Shown in pieces: positions 6,589 to 12,535 of a DNA stretch of 12,535 bases. Below the pieces are notes generated by a model that was not told where the DNA came from, did no database searches, and worked only from the letters and a program-made list of their open reading frames with translations. The translations under genes were made by a program, and so were the position numbers. Each line of letters begins with the position of its first letter. Positions within the stretch are counted from its first letter, which is position 1. The stretch comes from an uncultured Collinsella sp. (GTDB lineage: Bacteria; Actinomycetota; Coriobacteriia; Coriobacteriales; Coriobacteriaceae), in the NCBI GenBank assembly GCA_902493545.1, contig CABUQI010000027.1, positions 1 through 12,535 on the forward strand, read 5' to 3'.

Positions 6589-7632
6589 TTAAGCCTCCAG
6601 CGGATGAGCGGGCACCGACTCACCGGCGGCAAGAGCGGCCTCGCAGGTCACCACATCGCGCTCGATATCATCGACCAGTGCCATAAACTCCTCGTACGTG
6701 GAGCAGCGCACCACCTGAGCGCGCCAGGCGGCGGCATGGGGCATGCCTTTTAAGTACCAGCTTGCGTACGTACGGGCGCGCGACATGAGCGGCAGGAGCT
6801 CATGCGTCAGCGTTAGGTGCTCACGCAGGGCGTCCAGGCGCTCGACCGAGGAGCGAGAAGGAACCGGCGTGCCATCGAGCGCAAGGGCTCGGGCATCGCC
6901 GAACACCCACGGATTGCCGTAGATGCCGCGCGCGATAAACACCGCACTGGCACCCGAATCTTGCAGATGCTCAGCAGCGTCCTCGGCCGAGAACACATCG
7001 CCCGAACCGATCACGGGAATCTCGACGGCATCTGCGACCTCATCAACGACAGACCAATCGGCCTGGCCCGTATAGAGCTGCGTGGCACAGCGACCATGCA
7101 CCGCCACCGCAGCGGCCCCTGCCCCCTCGAGCATCTGGGCAAACGTCGCGGCATTGCGGTCTTCAGCATAAAAGCCCTTGCGGATCTTCACGGTCACGGG
7201 AACATGCGCCGCGCCCACAGCTGCCTCAACAATCTTCTCGGCCAGGTCGGGCGTGCGCATGAGCGCCGAGCCCTCGCCCTTGGTAACGACCTTGCGAGCC
7301 GGGCAGGCCATGTTGATATCGATCAACGACAGGCAATCGCCCACGCGCTCCTCGACGGCAGCGACGGCGCTCGCAAACTGATCGGGCTTAGAGCCAAAGA
7401 GCTGCACGCAGATCTGCTGCTCCTCGTCGGCCGGCAGCACCAGACGCCACGTCTTGTTACTGGCGTAGGCAAGGCCAGCGACACTCACCATCTCGCTATA
7501 AGCAAGCTGAGCACCGCGGCGGCGGCACATGATGCGGTAGGCAGGATCGGTCACGCCTGCCATGGGGGCCATAAGGAACGGCTGCTCGGCATAGGCGCCC
7601 AGCAGCCGCTTGCTGTATTCAGAAAGCGCCAT
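6589..7632 (-). CDS. dusB: tRNA-dihydrouridine synthase (DusB-like)
   Basis: Dus enzymes are cytoplasmic flavoproteins that reduce specific uridines of tRNA to dihydrouridine with NADPH. The 347-residue protein folds as an FMN TIM barrel: MAPMAGVTD (21-29) binds flavin, the catalytic cysteine is C110 in DINMACPARKV, and VHGR (178-181), GSGD (209-212) and ARGIYGNPW (234-242) complete the phosphate and flavin contacts. The catalytic motif reads NMACPA where many relatives have NMGCP. The helical RNA-binding domain follows from about residue 255. DusB type is the best guess, since the tRNA position modified cannot be read from sequence. The ATG start at 7632 lies 4 nt after the lepA stop and has only a weak site (TAGG), so translation is probably coupled to lepA. 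Confidence 0.9.
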   Translation of the reverse strand: MALSEYSKRLLGAYAEQPFLMAPMAGVTDPAYRIMCRRRGAQLAYSEMVSVAGLAYASNKTWRLVLPADEEQQICVQLFGSKPDQFASAVAAVEERVGDCLSLIDINMACPARKVVTKGEGSALMRTPDLAEKIVEAAVGAAHVPVTVKIRKGFYAEDRNAATFAQMLEGAGAAAVAVHGRCATQLYTGQADWSVVDEVADAVEIPVIGSGDVFSAEDAAEHLQDSGASAVFIARGIYGNPWVFGDARALALDGTPVPSRSSVERLDALREHLTLTHELLPLMSRARTYASWYLKGMPHAAAWRAQVVRCSTYEEFMALVDDIERDVVTCEAALAAGESVPAHPLEA

Positions 7633-7636
7633 GGGC

Positions 7637-9448
7637 CTACTCGTCCACCTTGAGGATCGCCATAAAGGCCTCCTGCGGGACCTCGACCGAGCCGATAGCC
7701 TTCATGCGCTTCTTGCCCTCTTTCTGTTTCTCGAGCAGCTTGCGCTTACGCGAGATATCGCCGCCGTAGCACTTGGCAAGCACGTCCTTGCGACGCGCCT
7801 TGACGGTGGAGCGGGCAATGATCTTGTTGCCGATAGCACCCTGGATGGGCACCTCGAACAGCTGACGCGGAATGATCTCCTTGAGCTTGTCGCATAGGCC
7901 GCGGGCAAGACCGTAGGCCTTGTCCTTATGAACGATAAACGACAGCGCGTCTACCTCGTCGCCCGAAAGCAAAATATCGAGCTTCACAAGCTCGGAGGGA
8001 CGATACTCGTTGAACTCGTAGTCCAACGAAGCGTAGCCCTTGGTACGGCTCTTGAGCTGGTCAAAGAAGTCCAGGATGAGCTCGGCGAGCGGCATATCAA
8101 AGCGCATCTCGACCGATTTGCTCGTCAGGTGAATCATGTCGGTCGTGACACCGCGGTGCTCGATGGCGAGCTGCATGACGGCGCCCGTGTACTCAGGCGG
8201 GCAGATGATCTTTGCCTTGAGGTAGGGCTCCTCGATACGCTCGATGCGCGTAGCCTCGGGCAGATCCTGCGGGCTACGGACATCAATCATCTCGCCGTCA
8301 GTCTTGTAGACGTGATAGTCCACCGAGGGGCTCGTGGCAATGAGGTCCAAGTTGAACTCGCGCTCCAGGCGCTCCTTGACGACTTCCATGTGCAGCAGGC
8401 CCAGGAAGCCCACGCGGAAGCCAAAGCCGAGCGCCACCGAGGTCTCGGGCTCCCACACCAACGACGGGTCGTTGACGTGCAGCTTATCGAGCGCATCACG
8501 CAGGTTCTCGTAGTCCTTGTTATCGATCGGGAACAGGCCCGTATAGACCATGGGCTTGGCCTCGCGGTAACCGGGAAGCGGCTCGGGGCAGGGATTCGAC
8601 GCCCACGTGAGGGTATCGCCCACGCGAACGGCCTCGGGGTCCTTCAGGCCCGTGACCACGTATCCGACCTCGCCGACCGTCAGCGCGTCGACCGGGGTCT
8701 CGGCGGGACGCTTGACGCCCACGCCATCGACCAAAAAGTCGCCCTTTGCCTGCATCATGCGCAGGGTATCGCCTTTTTTGATGGATCCGTCAAAGACGCG
8801 CACCGTGGCGACGACGCCACGATACTCGTCGAAGTACGAATCCAGAATGAGTGCCTTGAGCGGCGCGTTCGCATCGCCCTTGGGCGGAGAGATCAAAAAG
8901 ACAATGGACTCTAGCAGATCGTGGATGCCCTCGCCGGTCTTGCCCGAGACACACACGGCATCATCGGCAGGAATCGCCAGGTCATCCTCGATCTCGGTCT
9001 TAACCTCATCGGGATGGGCCGAGGGCAGGTCAATCTTGTTGATGGCCGGCACAATGTCCAGATTGGCGTTCATGGCGAGCGTCGCGTTGGAGACGGTCTG
9101 CGCCTCGACGCCCTGCGTGGCGTCGACAACGAGCACCGCGCCCTCGCAGGCTGCCAGCGAGCGCGAGACCTCATAGGTAAAGTCCACGTGGCCCGGCGTA
9201 TCGATCAGGTTGAACTGATACGTCTCGCCATCGTCGGCGTCATAGGACACGCGAACGGCATTGGACTTGATCGTGATGCCGCGCTCGCGCTCGATATCCA
9301 TAGTGTCGAGCAGCTGCGACTCCATATCGCGCTCGTCAACGGTATGGGTGAGCTCGAGAATGCGGTCACTGATCGTGGACTTGCCATGGTCGATGTGCGC
9401 AACAATCGAGAAGTTGCGGATGTGGGAAATGTCAATTGAAGTATTCAT
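7637..9448 (-). CDS. lepA: Elongation factor 4 (LepA), ribosomal GTPase
   Basis: LepA/EF4 is a translational GTPase resembling EF-G, implicated in back-translocation, initiation and 30S biogenesis. With the start at 9448 it has 603 residues, the usual length. GTPase motifs are AHIDHGKST (17-25), ERERGITI (53-60), DTPGHVDF (83-90), NKID (137-140) and SGKTG (168-172), where the last is more often SAK. The LepA-specific C-terminal domain is present, ending in basic stretches such as SRKRKLLEKQKEGKKRMK. The frame is open upstream into the rpsT terminator, but MNTSIDISHIRNF is the expected N terminus. The ribosome site is weak (TAAGATAG). It heads the nine-gene run that continues to dgkA. The leader is very short: the T-run of the rpsT terminator ends about 25 nt before the ATG. 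Confidence 0.97.
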   Translation of the reverse strand: MNTSIDISHIRNFSIVAHIDHGKSTISDRILELTHTVDERDMESQLLDTMDIERERGITIKSNAVRVSYDADDGETYQFNLIDTPGHVDFTYEVSRSLAACEGAVLVVDATQGVEAQTVSNATLAMNANLDIVPAINKIDLPSAHPDEVKTEIEDDLAIPADDAVCVSGKTGEGIHDLLESIVFLISPPKGDANAPLKALILDSYFDEYRGVVATVRVFDGSIKKGDTLRMMQAKGDFLVDGVGVKRPAETPVDALTVGEVGYVVTGLKDPEAVRVGDTLTWASNPCPEPLPGYREAKPMVYTGLFPIDNKDYENLRDALDKLHVNDPSLVWEPETSVALGFGFRVGFLGLLHMEVVKERLEREFNLDLIATSPSVDYHVYKTDGEMIDVRSPQDLPEATRIERIEEPYLKAKIICPPEYTGAVMQLAIEHRGVTTDMIHLTSKSVEMRFDMPLAELILDFFDQLKSRTKGYASLDYEFNEYRPSELVKLDILLSGDEVDALSFIVHKDKAYGLARGLCDKLKEIIPRQLFEVPIQGAIGNKIIARSTVKARRKDVLAKCYGGDISRKRKLLEKQKEGKKRMKAIGSVEVPQEAFMAILKVDE

Positions 9449-9470
9449 GCGGACTATCTTACCCGAGCGA

Positions 9471-9510
9471 TACAAAAAATGGAGCCTGTTCCATAAAACA
9501 GGCTCCATTT
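9471..9510 (-). terminator. Intrinsic terminator after rpsT
   Basis: A perfect 14-bp inverted repeat pairs 9477-9490 with 9497-9510 around a 6-nt loop. Read on the minus strand the stem ends in a TTTTTT run followed by GTA, the classical rho-independent form. It lies 34 nt after the rpsT stop and immediately before lepA. On the plus strand the T-run is only three bases, so function is expected mainly for minus-strand transcripts. Confidence 0.9.
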
Positions 9511-9544
9511 ATGCGCGTAATCTGTGTGATGTGAAATTTACAAC

Positions 9545-9811
9545 TTAGGCGTTGATGCTGTTCACGAGCTTGGCAAGACCGGACTTGCGGTTGGAAGCCT
9601 GGTTCTTGTGGATAACATGCTTGGCGGCAGCCATGTCGAGACGCTTGGTGACGGTCTTGAGTGCAGCCTGGGCCTTCTCGGCGTCGCCCTCGGCGACGGC
9701 GGACTGGACGTGCTTGGTCAGCGTCTTGAGCTCGGACTTGACAGCCTTGTTACGCATGCGAGCTGCCTCATTGGTGCGGATACGCTTCTTCTGAGACTTG
9801 ATGTTTGCCAC
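9545..9811 (-). CDS. rpsT: 30S ribosomal protein S20
   Basis: S20 is a primary 16S rRNA-binding protein of the small subunit. The 88-residue product begins MANIKSQKKRIRTNEAARMRN and ends in the conserved KNQASNRKSGLAKLVN region; it is highly basic and helical, as the family requires. The start is GTG at 9811 behind an AAAGGAA site. The open frame extends upstream, but that part corresponds to the leader and has no S20 similarity. The gene stands alone: a promoter and a folded leader lie upstream and a strong terminator downstream. A non-AUG start fits tight control, as known for Escherichia coli rpsT, which uses UUG. Confidence 0.97.
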   Translation of the reverse strand: MANIKSQKKRIRTNEAARMRNKAVKSELKTLTKHVQSAVAEGDAEKAQAALKTVTKRLDMAAAKHVIHKNQASNRKSGLAKLVNSINA

Positions 9812-9833
9812 TTCTGGAGTTCCTTTCGAGTTC

Positions 9834-9881
9834 CTTGCAAAAAATGTATGACACCTCTGAGACACGGTGAGGTCATGCAAG
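9834..9881 (-). promoter_or_regulatory. Folded 5' leader of rpsT, possible attenuator or autoregulatory site
   Basis: On the minus strand an outer stem can form between CTTGCA (9881-9876) and TGCAAG (9839-9834). Inside it a second hairpin pairs TGACCTC (9875-9869) with GAGGTGTCA (9857-9849), leaving a two-base bulge and an 11-nt loop. The inner hairpin is followed by ACA and six Ts (9844-9839), which resembles a weak terminator. The last T also belongs to the outer stem, so the two states may compete. The leader would be about 70 nt long. Control by S20 binding is inference. Confidence 0.4.
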
Positions 9882-9886
9882 CGCTT

Positions 9887-9895
9887 ACTATAGCA
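9887..9895 (-). promoter_or_regulatory. Extended -10 promoter of rpsT
   Basis: The minus strand reads TGCTATAGT, an extended -10 element with TATAGT at 9892-9887 (one mismatch to TATAAT) and TG at 9895-9894. Transcription would start near 9880, about 70 nt before the GTG. No good -35 lies 16-18 nt upstream; the TTGACA at 9930-9925 is too far away (32 nt). Confidence 0.5.
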
Positions 9896-9944
9896 CGCTC
9901 CCCCTCAAAGGGATAGAACGAATTTGTCAAATAGGCAGGTATCA

Positions 9945-10907
9945 TCACGATTTTCTCAAGATGTTCGTAATCCAGAGCAAAAGCGCGGTCCGAGAATCGG
10001 CCGAACCCTTGAGCGCGAGCTCCACATCGACCGCACCCTCGAGCGCTGCGACGAGCTCTGCCATCGAAAAGCGACGTGCCCAGGTCAGGTGATTCTTGAC
10101 CTGCCAGGACTGGAGCTTGAGCGTTGCGGCCAGCTCACGACCCTGTCCGCGCGCATCGAGCGCCTTGGCAACGATAAGCTCGCGAATGCGGCCGCACAGC
10201 AATGTGTAGGTCCACACGTAGCTCTTGGAGGGCAGTAGATTGAAAAGCTCGAGTGAGCGGCGCATGTCACGTGCCGAGACCGCATTGAGAAAGTCCCAGG
10301 GCTGGACTTCGGCCGTGCGCACGATCCAGCGTTCCACATCGGCAAGCTCAATCTGAGGCGCCTCAACCATTTGGGCAAGCTTAGCCAAGTCGTTATCGAG
10401 CATGCGAGTGTTTTCACCCGAACGCGAGACAAGTTCCTCGGCGGCCGCCGTCGAGATCGACTTGCCATGCTGCGTCGCCATCTGCTGCACGCGGCGCGGA
10501 AGCTCCCAGCGCTTGGTGCCGGAGCAATCGATCACGGCCTTCTTGTCAATCTTGGCGATTGCCTTGTACAGGCGCGTGTTCTTGGCAAGCGAATCGGCGA
10601 TTATGAGGCAAACCGTTGTGGGGCTGGGACTCGCCAGATACTCGACGAGCGGCTCCGAGACCGCCTTGGCGAGCTTTGAGCAGCCATCAAGGATTACCAG
10701 GCGAAACTCACTGCCCATCGGAAAGGTGTTGAGCGATCCGATAATCGACTCGATATCGGGGTCTTTGGTCATATCGCGCTCGTCGAGGTTGAACTCGACC
10801 ATGCCCGTCTTTTCCAGACGCGCTTTCATACGCGAGACGGCGTGATCGCGCTTGACTCCGTCGGTACCGACGATCAGATATGCAGGCAACAGACCGGTTT
10901 CGGACAT
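9945..10907 (-). CDS. holA: DNA polymerase III subunit delta
   Basis: The delta subunit opens the sliding clamp as part of the clamp-loader complex at the replication fork. The 320-residue protein matches HolA in length and pattern: an N-terminal RecA/AAA+-like fold without a P-loop (LPAYLIVGTDGVKRDHA near residues 7-23), a FRLVILDGCSKLAK strand-helix, a TVCLIIADSL stretch, a middle lid domain (ENTRMLDNDLAKLAQM), and a helical C-terminal collar domain ending near ALLLWITNIL. The start is the ATG at 10907 with GGAGGGGAG just upstream; the open frame before it spans the intergenic promoter region. It follows comEC by 78 nt, the standard comEC-holA-rpsT order of many actinobacteria and Firmicutes. 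No terminator is obvious in the 133 nt after its stop. Confidence 0.93.
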   Translation of the reverse strand: MSETGLLPAYLIVGTDGVKRDHAVSRMKARLEKTGMVEFNLDERDMTKDPDIESIIGSLNTFPMGSEFRLVILDGCSKLAKAVSEPLVEYLASPSPTTVCLIIADSLAKNTRLYKAIAKIDKKAVIDCSGTKRWELPRRVQQMATQHGKSISTAAAEELVSRSGENTRMLDNDLAKLAQMVEAPQIELADVERWIVRTAEVQPWDFLNAVSARDMRRSLELFNLLPSKSYVWTYTLLCGRIRELIVAKALDARGQGRELAATLKLQSWQVKNHLTWARRFSMAELVAALEGAVDVELALKGSADSRTALLLWITNILRKS

Positions 10908-10947
10908 CGCGCTCCCCTCCCGCAGGCCTTCGTATTCGCTCCGTGCC

Positions 10948-10977
10948 ATTCTAGCCCAGGGGCCCACCGCGCGCCAA
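10948..10977 (-). promoter_or_regulatory. Candidate promoter of holA
   Basis: The minus strand has TTGGCG (10977-10972), an 18-nt spacer and TAGAAT (10953-10948). Matches to the sigma70 consensus are 4 of 6 and 5 of 6. Transcription would start near 10941, leaving a leader of about 33 nt before the holA ATG. Confidence 0.45.
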
Positions 10978-10985
10978 CGATGTCA

Positions 10986-12535
10986 TCACGGTTGCTGGCA
11001 TCGCATCGCAAAGCCATTCGCAGTCGGCGTGACGGTAATGTCGCCGTGTTCGATAGTGCACGCGAAAACGCCGCCCGCTTCCTTAACGGCATCGATGCAG
11101 GCATCGGACGGATGGCCGTATCGATTCCCCTCGCCCGCGCTCGCGAGGGAAAGCTCGGGCTTCAGGACGTCCAGCAACTGACCATCGACTGAAACCTTAG
11201 AGCCGTGATGCCCAAGTTTAAGGACATCGATATCCCCCACCTCCTGCACGAATTCCCGTTCTTGGTCGAGCTCGGCATCACCGGTGAGTAGTATGCGCAG
11301 GCCCTTGCCTTCCTGATCATAAGAGAGCAACAGGACAAGCGAGTCCTCATTTCCCTCGCCATCCACGGCCTCGAATGGCCACATCACGCGGGCGCAAAAT
11401 GAGCCGATATCGACCGTATCCCCACGGCGCACCTGCCGATACTCCACGCCAGGTCGGTTCAATACCTCGGCAGGAGCATCCTCCAGCGCATCCGCCGCCA
11501 CGGCAATCGTTCCGACCGAAAACTGTTCAAGCACGGCAGGCAGACCACCCCAGTGATCCTCATCCCAATGCGTCACAAAGACGGCATAGATATGGTGCAC
11601 GTTATTGCGAACCAACGCCGCCACCACGCGCTCGTCGAGCCCGCAGTCGACGAGCGCCACTGCGCCGCCCTGGCGAATAAGAATCGCATCGGCCTGGCCC
11701 ACATCGAGCACCGTCACCGAAGGCGGAGCGAATCGATCCCAGTAGACGTACGGAATCGCAGCCAAGAGCACCAGGCATGCAAGCCCCACCGACATAGGAC
11801 GTGCACGGGGACGCGGCCACCAGACAAGCAGAACCGCCAGCAAACACGGCACTAGGTAAATCCACATGCTATCGGGCGGCACGCTCACGGATGCACCCGG
11901 CACGGCGGCAAACAGCTGCTCAAAGAACAGCGCGCAACGGGCGGCAATCATGGGCACAACGAGCGCCCAAGTCCGCAACGGCGCCACGAGCGAAAAGGGA
12001 ACCAGCACGATCGACACGACGAGCAGTACACTCACCACCGGACCGAGGACCGCATTTGCCAGCGGAGCAATGAGCGAGAACGTACCAAAGGCAGGAATGG
12101 TAATGGGAAGTGTCGCCAGTTGCGAGCACAGCGTGACGGAAAGCATGCCGGCAACGCCCGACGGAACACTAAGCTCACCCAAAGCGTAGGTCGCATAGGG
12201 GCAAAAGCACAGAATGGCTAAGACGCTGGCACATGAAAGCTGAAAGCCCATCTCTAACAGAACCGTCGGCCGCAGCAGCACAAAGATGGACATGGTTACG
12301 AAGAGTGCCGAAAGTCCGTGCCGGCGACGCCCCGCGCCGTTTACGACAAGCGTCGCGAACAACATGCAGCACGCGCGCACGGCCGAGGGAGACGCGCCCG
12401 TAAAGGCAACGTAGCCCACAAGCGTTATCGCCAATATCGCCCGCTGAAGACCACGCGAGCACCGAGTCTTTTGCAATACACCCTCGATTACAAACCCCAC
12501 GATAGCCAAATGGCTGCCCGAGACGGCGATAAGAT
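10986..12535 (-). CDS. comEC: ComEC/Rec2 DNA-uptake protein, 3' part
   Basis: ComEC forms the membrane channel for single-stranded DNA in natural transformation. The gene enters from the right edge; 515 codons are visible and the N-terminal part is missing. Numbering from the first full codon (12533), the competence domain begins at SGSH (5-8; many homologues have SGLH), continues with FTGASPSAVRA (44-54) and GFQLS (96-100), and holds several membrane helices up to about residue 265. The C-terminal metallo-beta-lactamase-like domain (276-515, about 10989-11708) has LDVGQAD (276-282), the metal motif HxxxDH (H322, D326, H327), TGDAE (417-421), HHGS (442-445) and GHPS (473-476). The motifs are intact, so the domain may be a working nuclease. 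Whether the host is competent cannot be judged here. In this order comEA often precedes comEC. Confidence 0.94.
   Translation of the reverse strand, partial: LIAVSGSHLAIVGFVIEGVLQKTRCSRGLQRAILAITLVGYVAFTGASPSAVRACCMLFATLVVNGAGRRRHGLSALFVTMSIFVLLRPTVLLEMGFQLSCASVLAILCFCPYATYALGELSVPSGVAGMLSVTLCSQLATLPITIPAFGTFSLIAPLANAVLGPVVSVLLVVSIVLVPFSLVAPLRTWALVVPMIAARCALFFEQLFAAVPGASVSVPPDSMWIYLVPCLLAVLLVWWPRPRARPMSVGLACLVLLAAIPYVYWDRFAPPSVTVLDVGQADAILIRQGGAVALVDCGLDERVVAALVRNNVHHIYAVFVTHWDEDHWGGLPAVLEQFSVGTIAVAADALEDAPAEVLNRPGVEYRQVRRGDTVDIGSFCARVMWPFEAVDGEGNEDSLVLLLSYDQEGKGLRILLTGDAELDQEREFVQEVGDIDVLKLGHHGSKVSVDGQLLDVLKPELSLASAGEGNRYGHPSDACIDAVKEAGGVFACTIEHGDITVTPTANGFAMRCQQP

Noticed and set aside
5693..6592. 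A 299-codon plus-strand open frame opposite hemW, and a similar 278-codon one at 6817-7653 opposite dusB
   Set aside because: Both mirror conserved minus-strand enzymes and lack motifs or a convincing ribosome site.
7928..8914. A 328-codon plus-strand open frame opposite lepA
   Set aside because: Shadow of the conserved lepA reading frame, with no recognisable domain; long antisense frames are expected at this GC content.
9925..9930. Perfect TTGACA on the minus strand between holA and rpsT
   Set aside because: No -10 element lies 16-18 nt downstream (the sequence there is TGAGGG), and the TATAGT element is 32 nt away, so it is not paired as a normal promoter.
9901..9944. Possible holA terminator (CCCTTTGAGGGGG on the minus strand)
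   Set aside because: The stem is only three or four pairs with no T-run after it.

Overview
The window is a gene-dense bacterial chromosome segment with every recognisable gene on the minus strand, so transcription runs from position 12535 towards 1. Base composition is GC-rich. The order comEC-holA-rpsT-lepA-(dusB)-hemW-...-dnaJ-...-phoH-ybeY resembles the conserved actinobacterial chromosome block. Protein style and the moderately high GC suggest class Coriobacteriia, perhaps Collinsella. That assignment is an inference from family resemblance, not a database match. No mobile element, CRISPR array, tRNA, rRNA or prophage gene is visible, and no stretch over 300 bases lacks a gene.

Layout in transcription order. 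(1) 12535-10986: the 3' part of comEC, a DNA-uptake channel protein. (2) 10907-9945: holA, the DNA polymerase III delta subunit, with its own candidate promoter. (3) 9811-9545: rpsT (ribosomal protein S20), with an extended -10 promoter, a folded 5' leader and a strong intrinsic terminator; it looks like a single-gene unit. (4) 9448-1: a tightly packed run of nine genes, lepA, dusB, hemW, a DnaJ-like gene with a membrane tail, canonical dnaJ, mtaB, phoH, ybeY and the start of dgkA. Gaps in this run are between -20 and +9 nt, except around the two dnaJ genes (58 and 81 nt).

The large run is mostly a translation and RNA quality-control group. LepA acts on stalled ribosomes. DusB and MtaB modify tRNA, YbeY matures and polices rRNA, and PhoH is a partner NTPase. 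HemW (heme handling) and two DnaJ co-chaperones sit among them, and DgkA (lipid kinase) ends the window.

The most unusual item is the first DnaJ-like gene (4192-5295). It keeps the J domain, the Gly/Phe-rich linker and a perfect four-repeat zinc-finger domain. Its second substrate-binding domain and dimerisation tail are replaced by about three hydrophobic segments, which predicts a membrane-anchored type I-like J-protein. It lies next to a complete DnaJ, at the position where related actinobacteria usually carry the heat-shock repressor gene hrcA. The second item of interest is the rpsT leader, which can form a nested hairpin followed by a T-run ahead of a GTG start, a possible autoregulatory attenuator.
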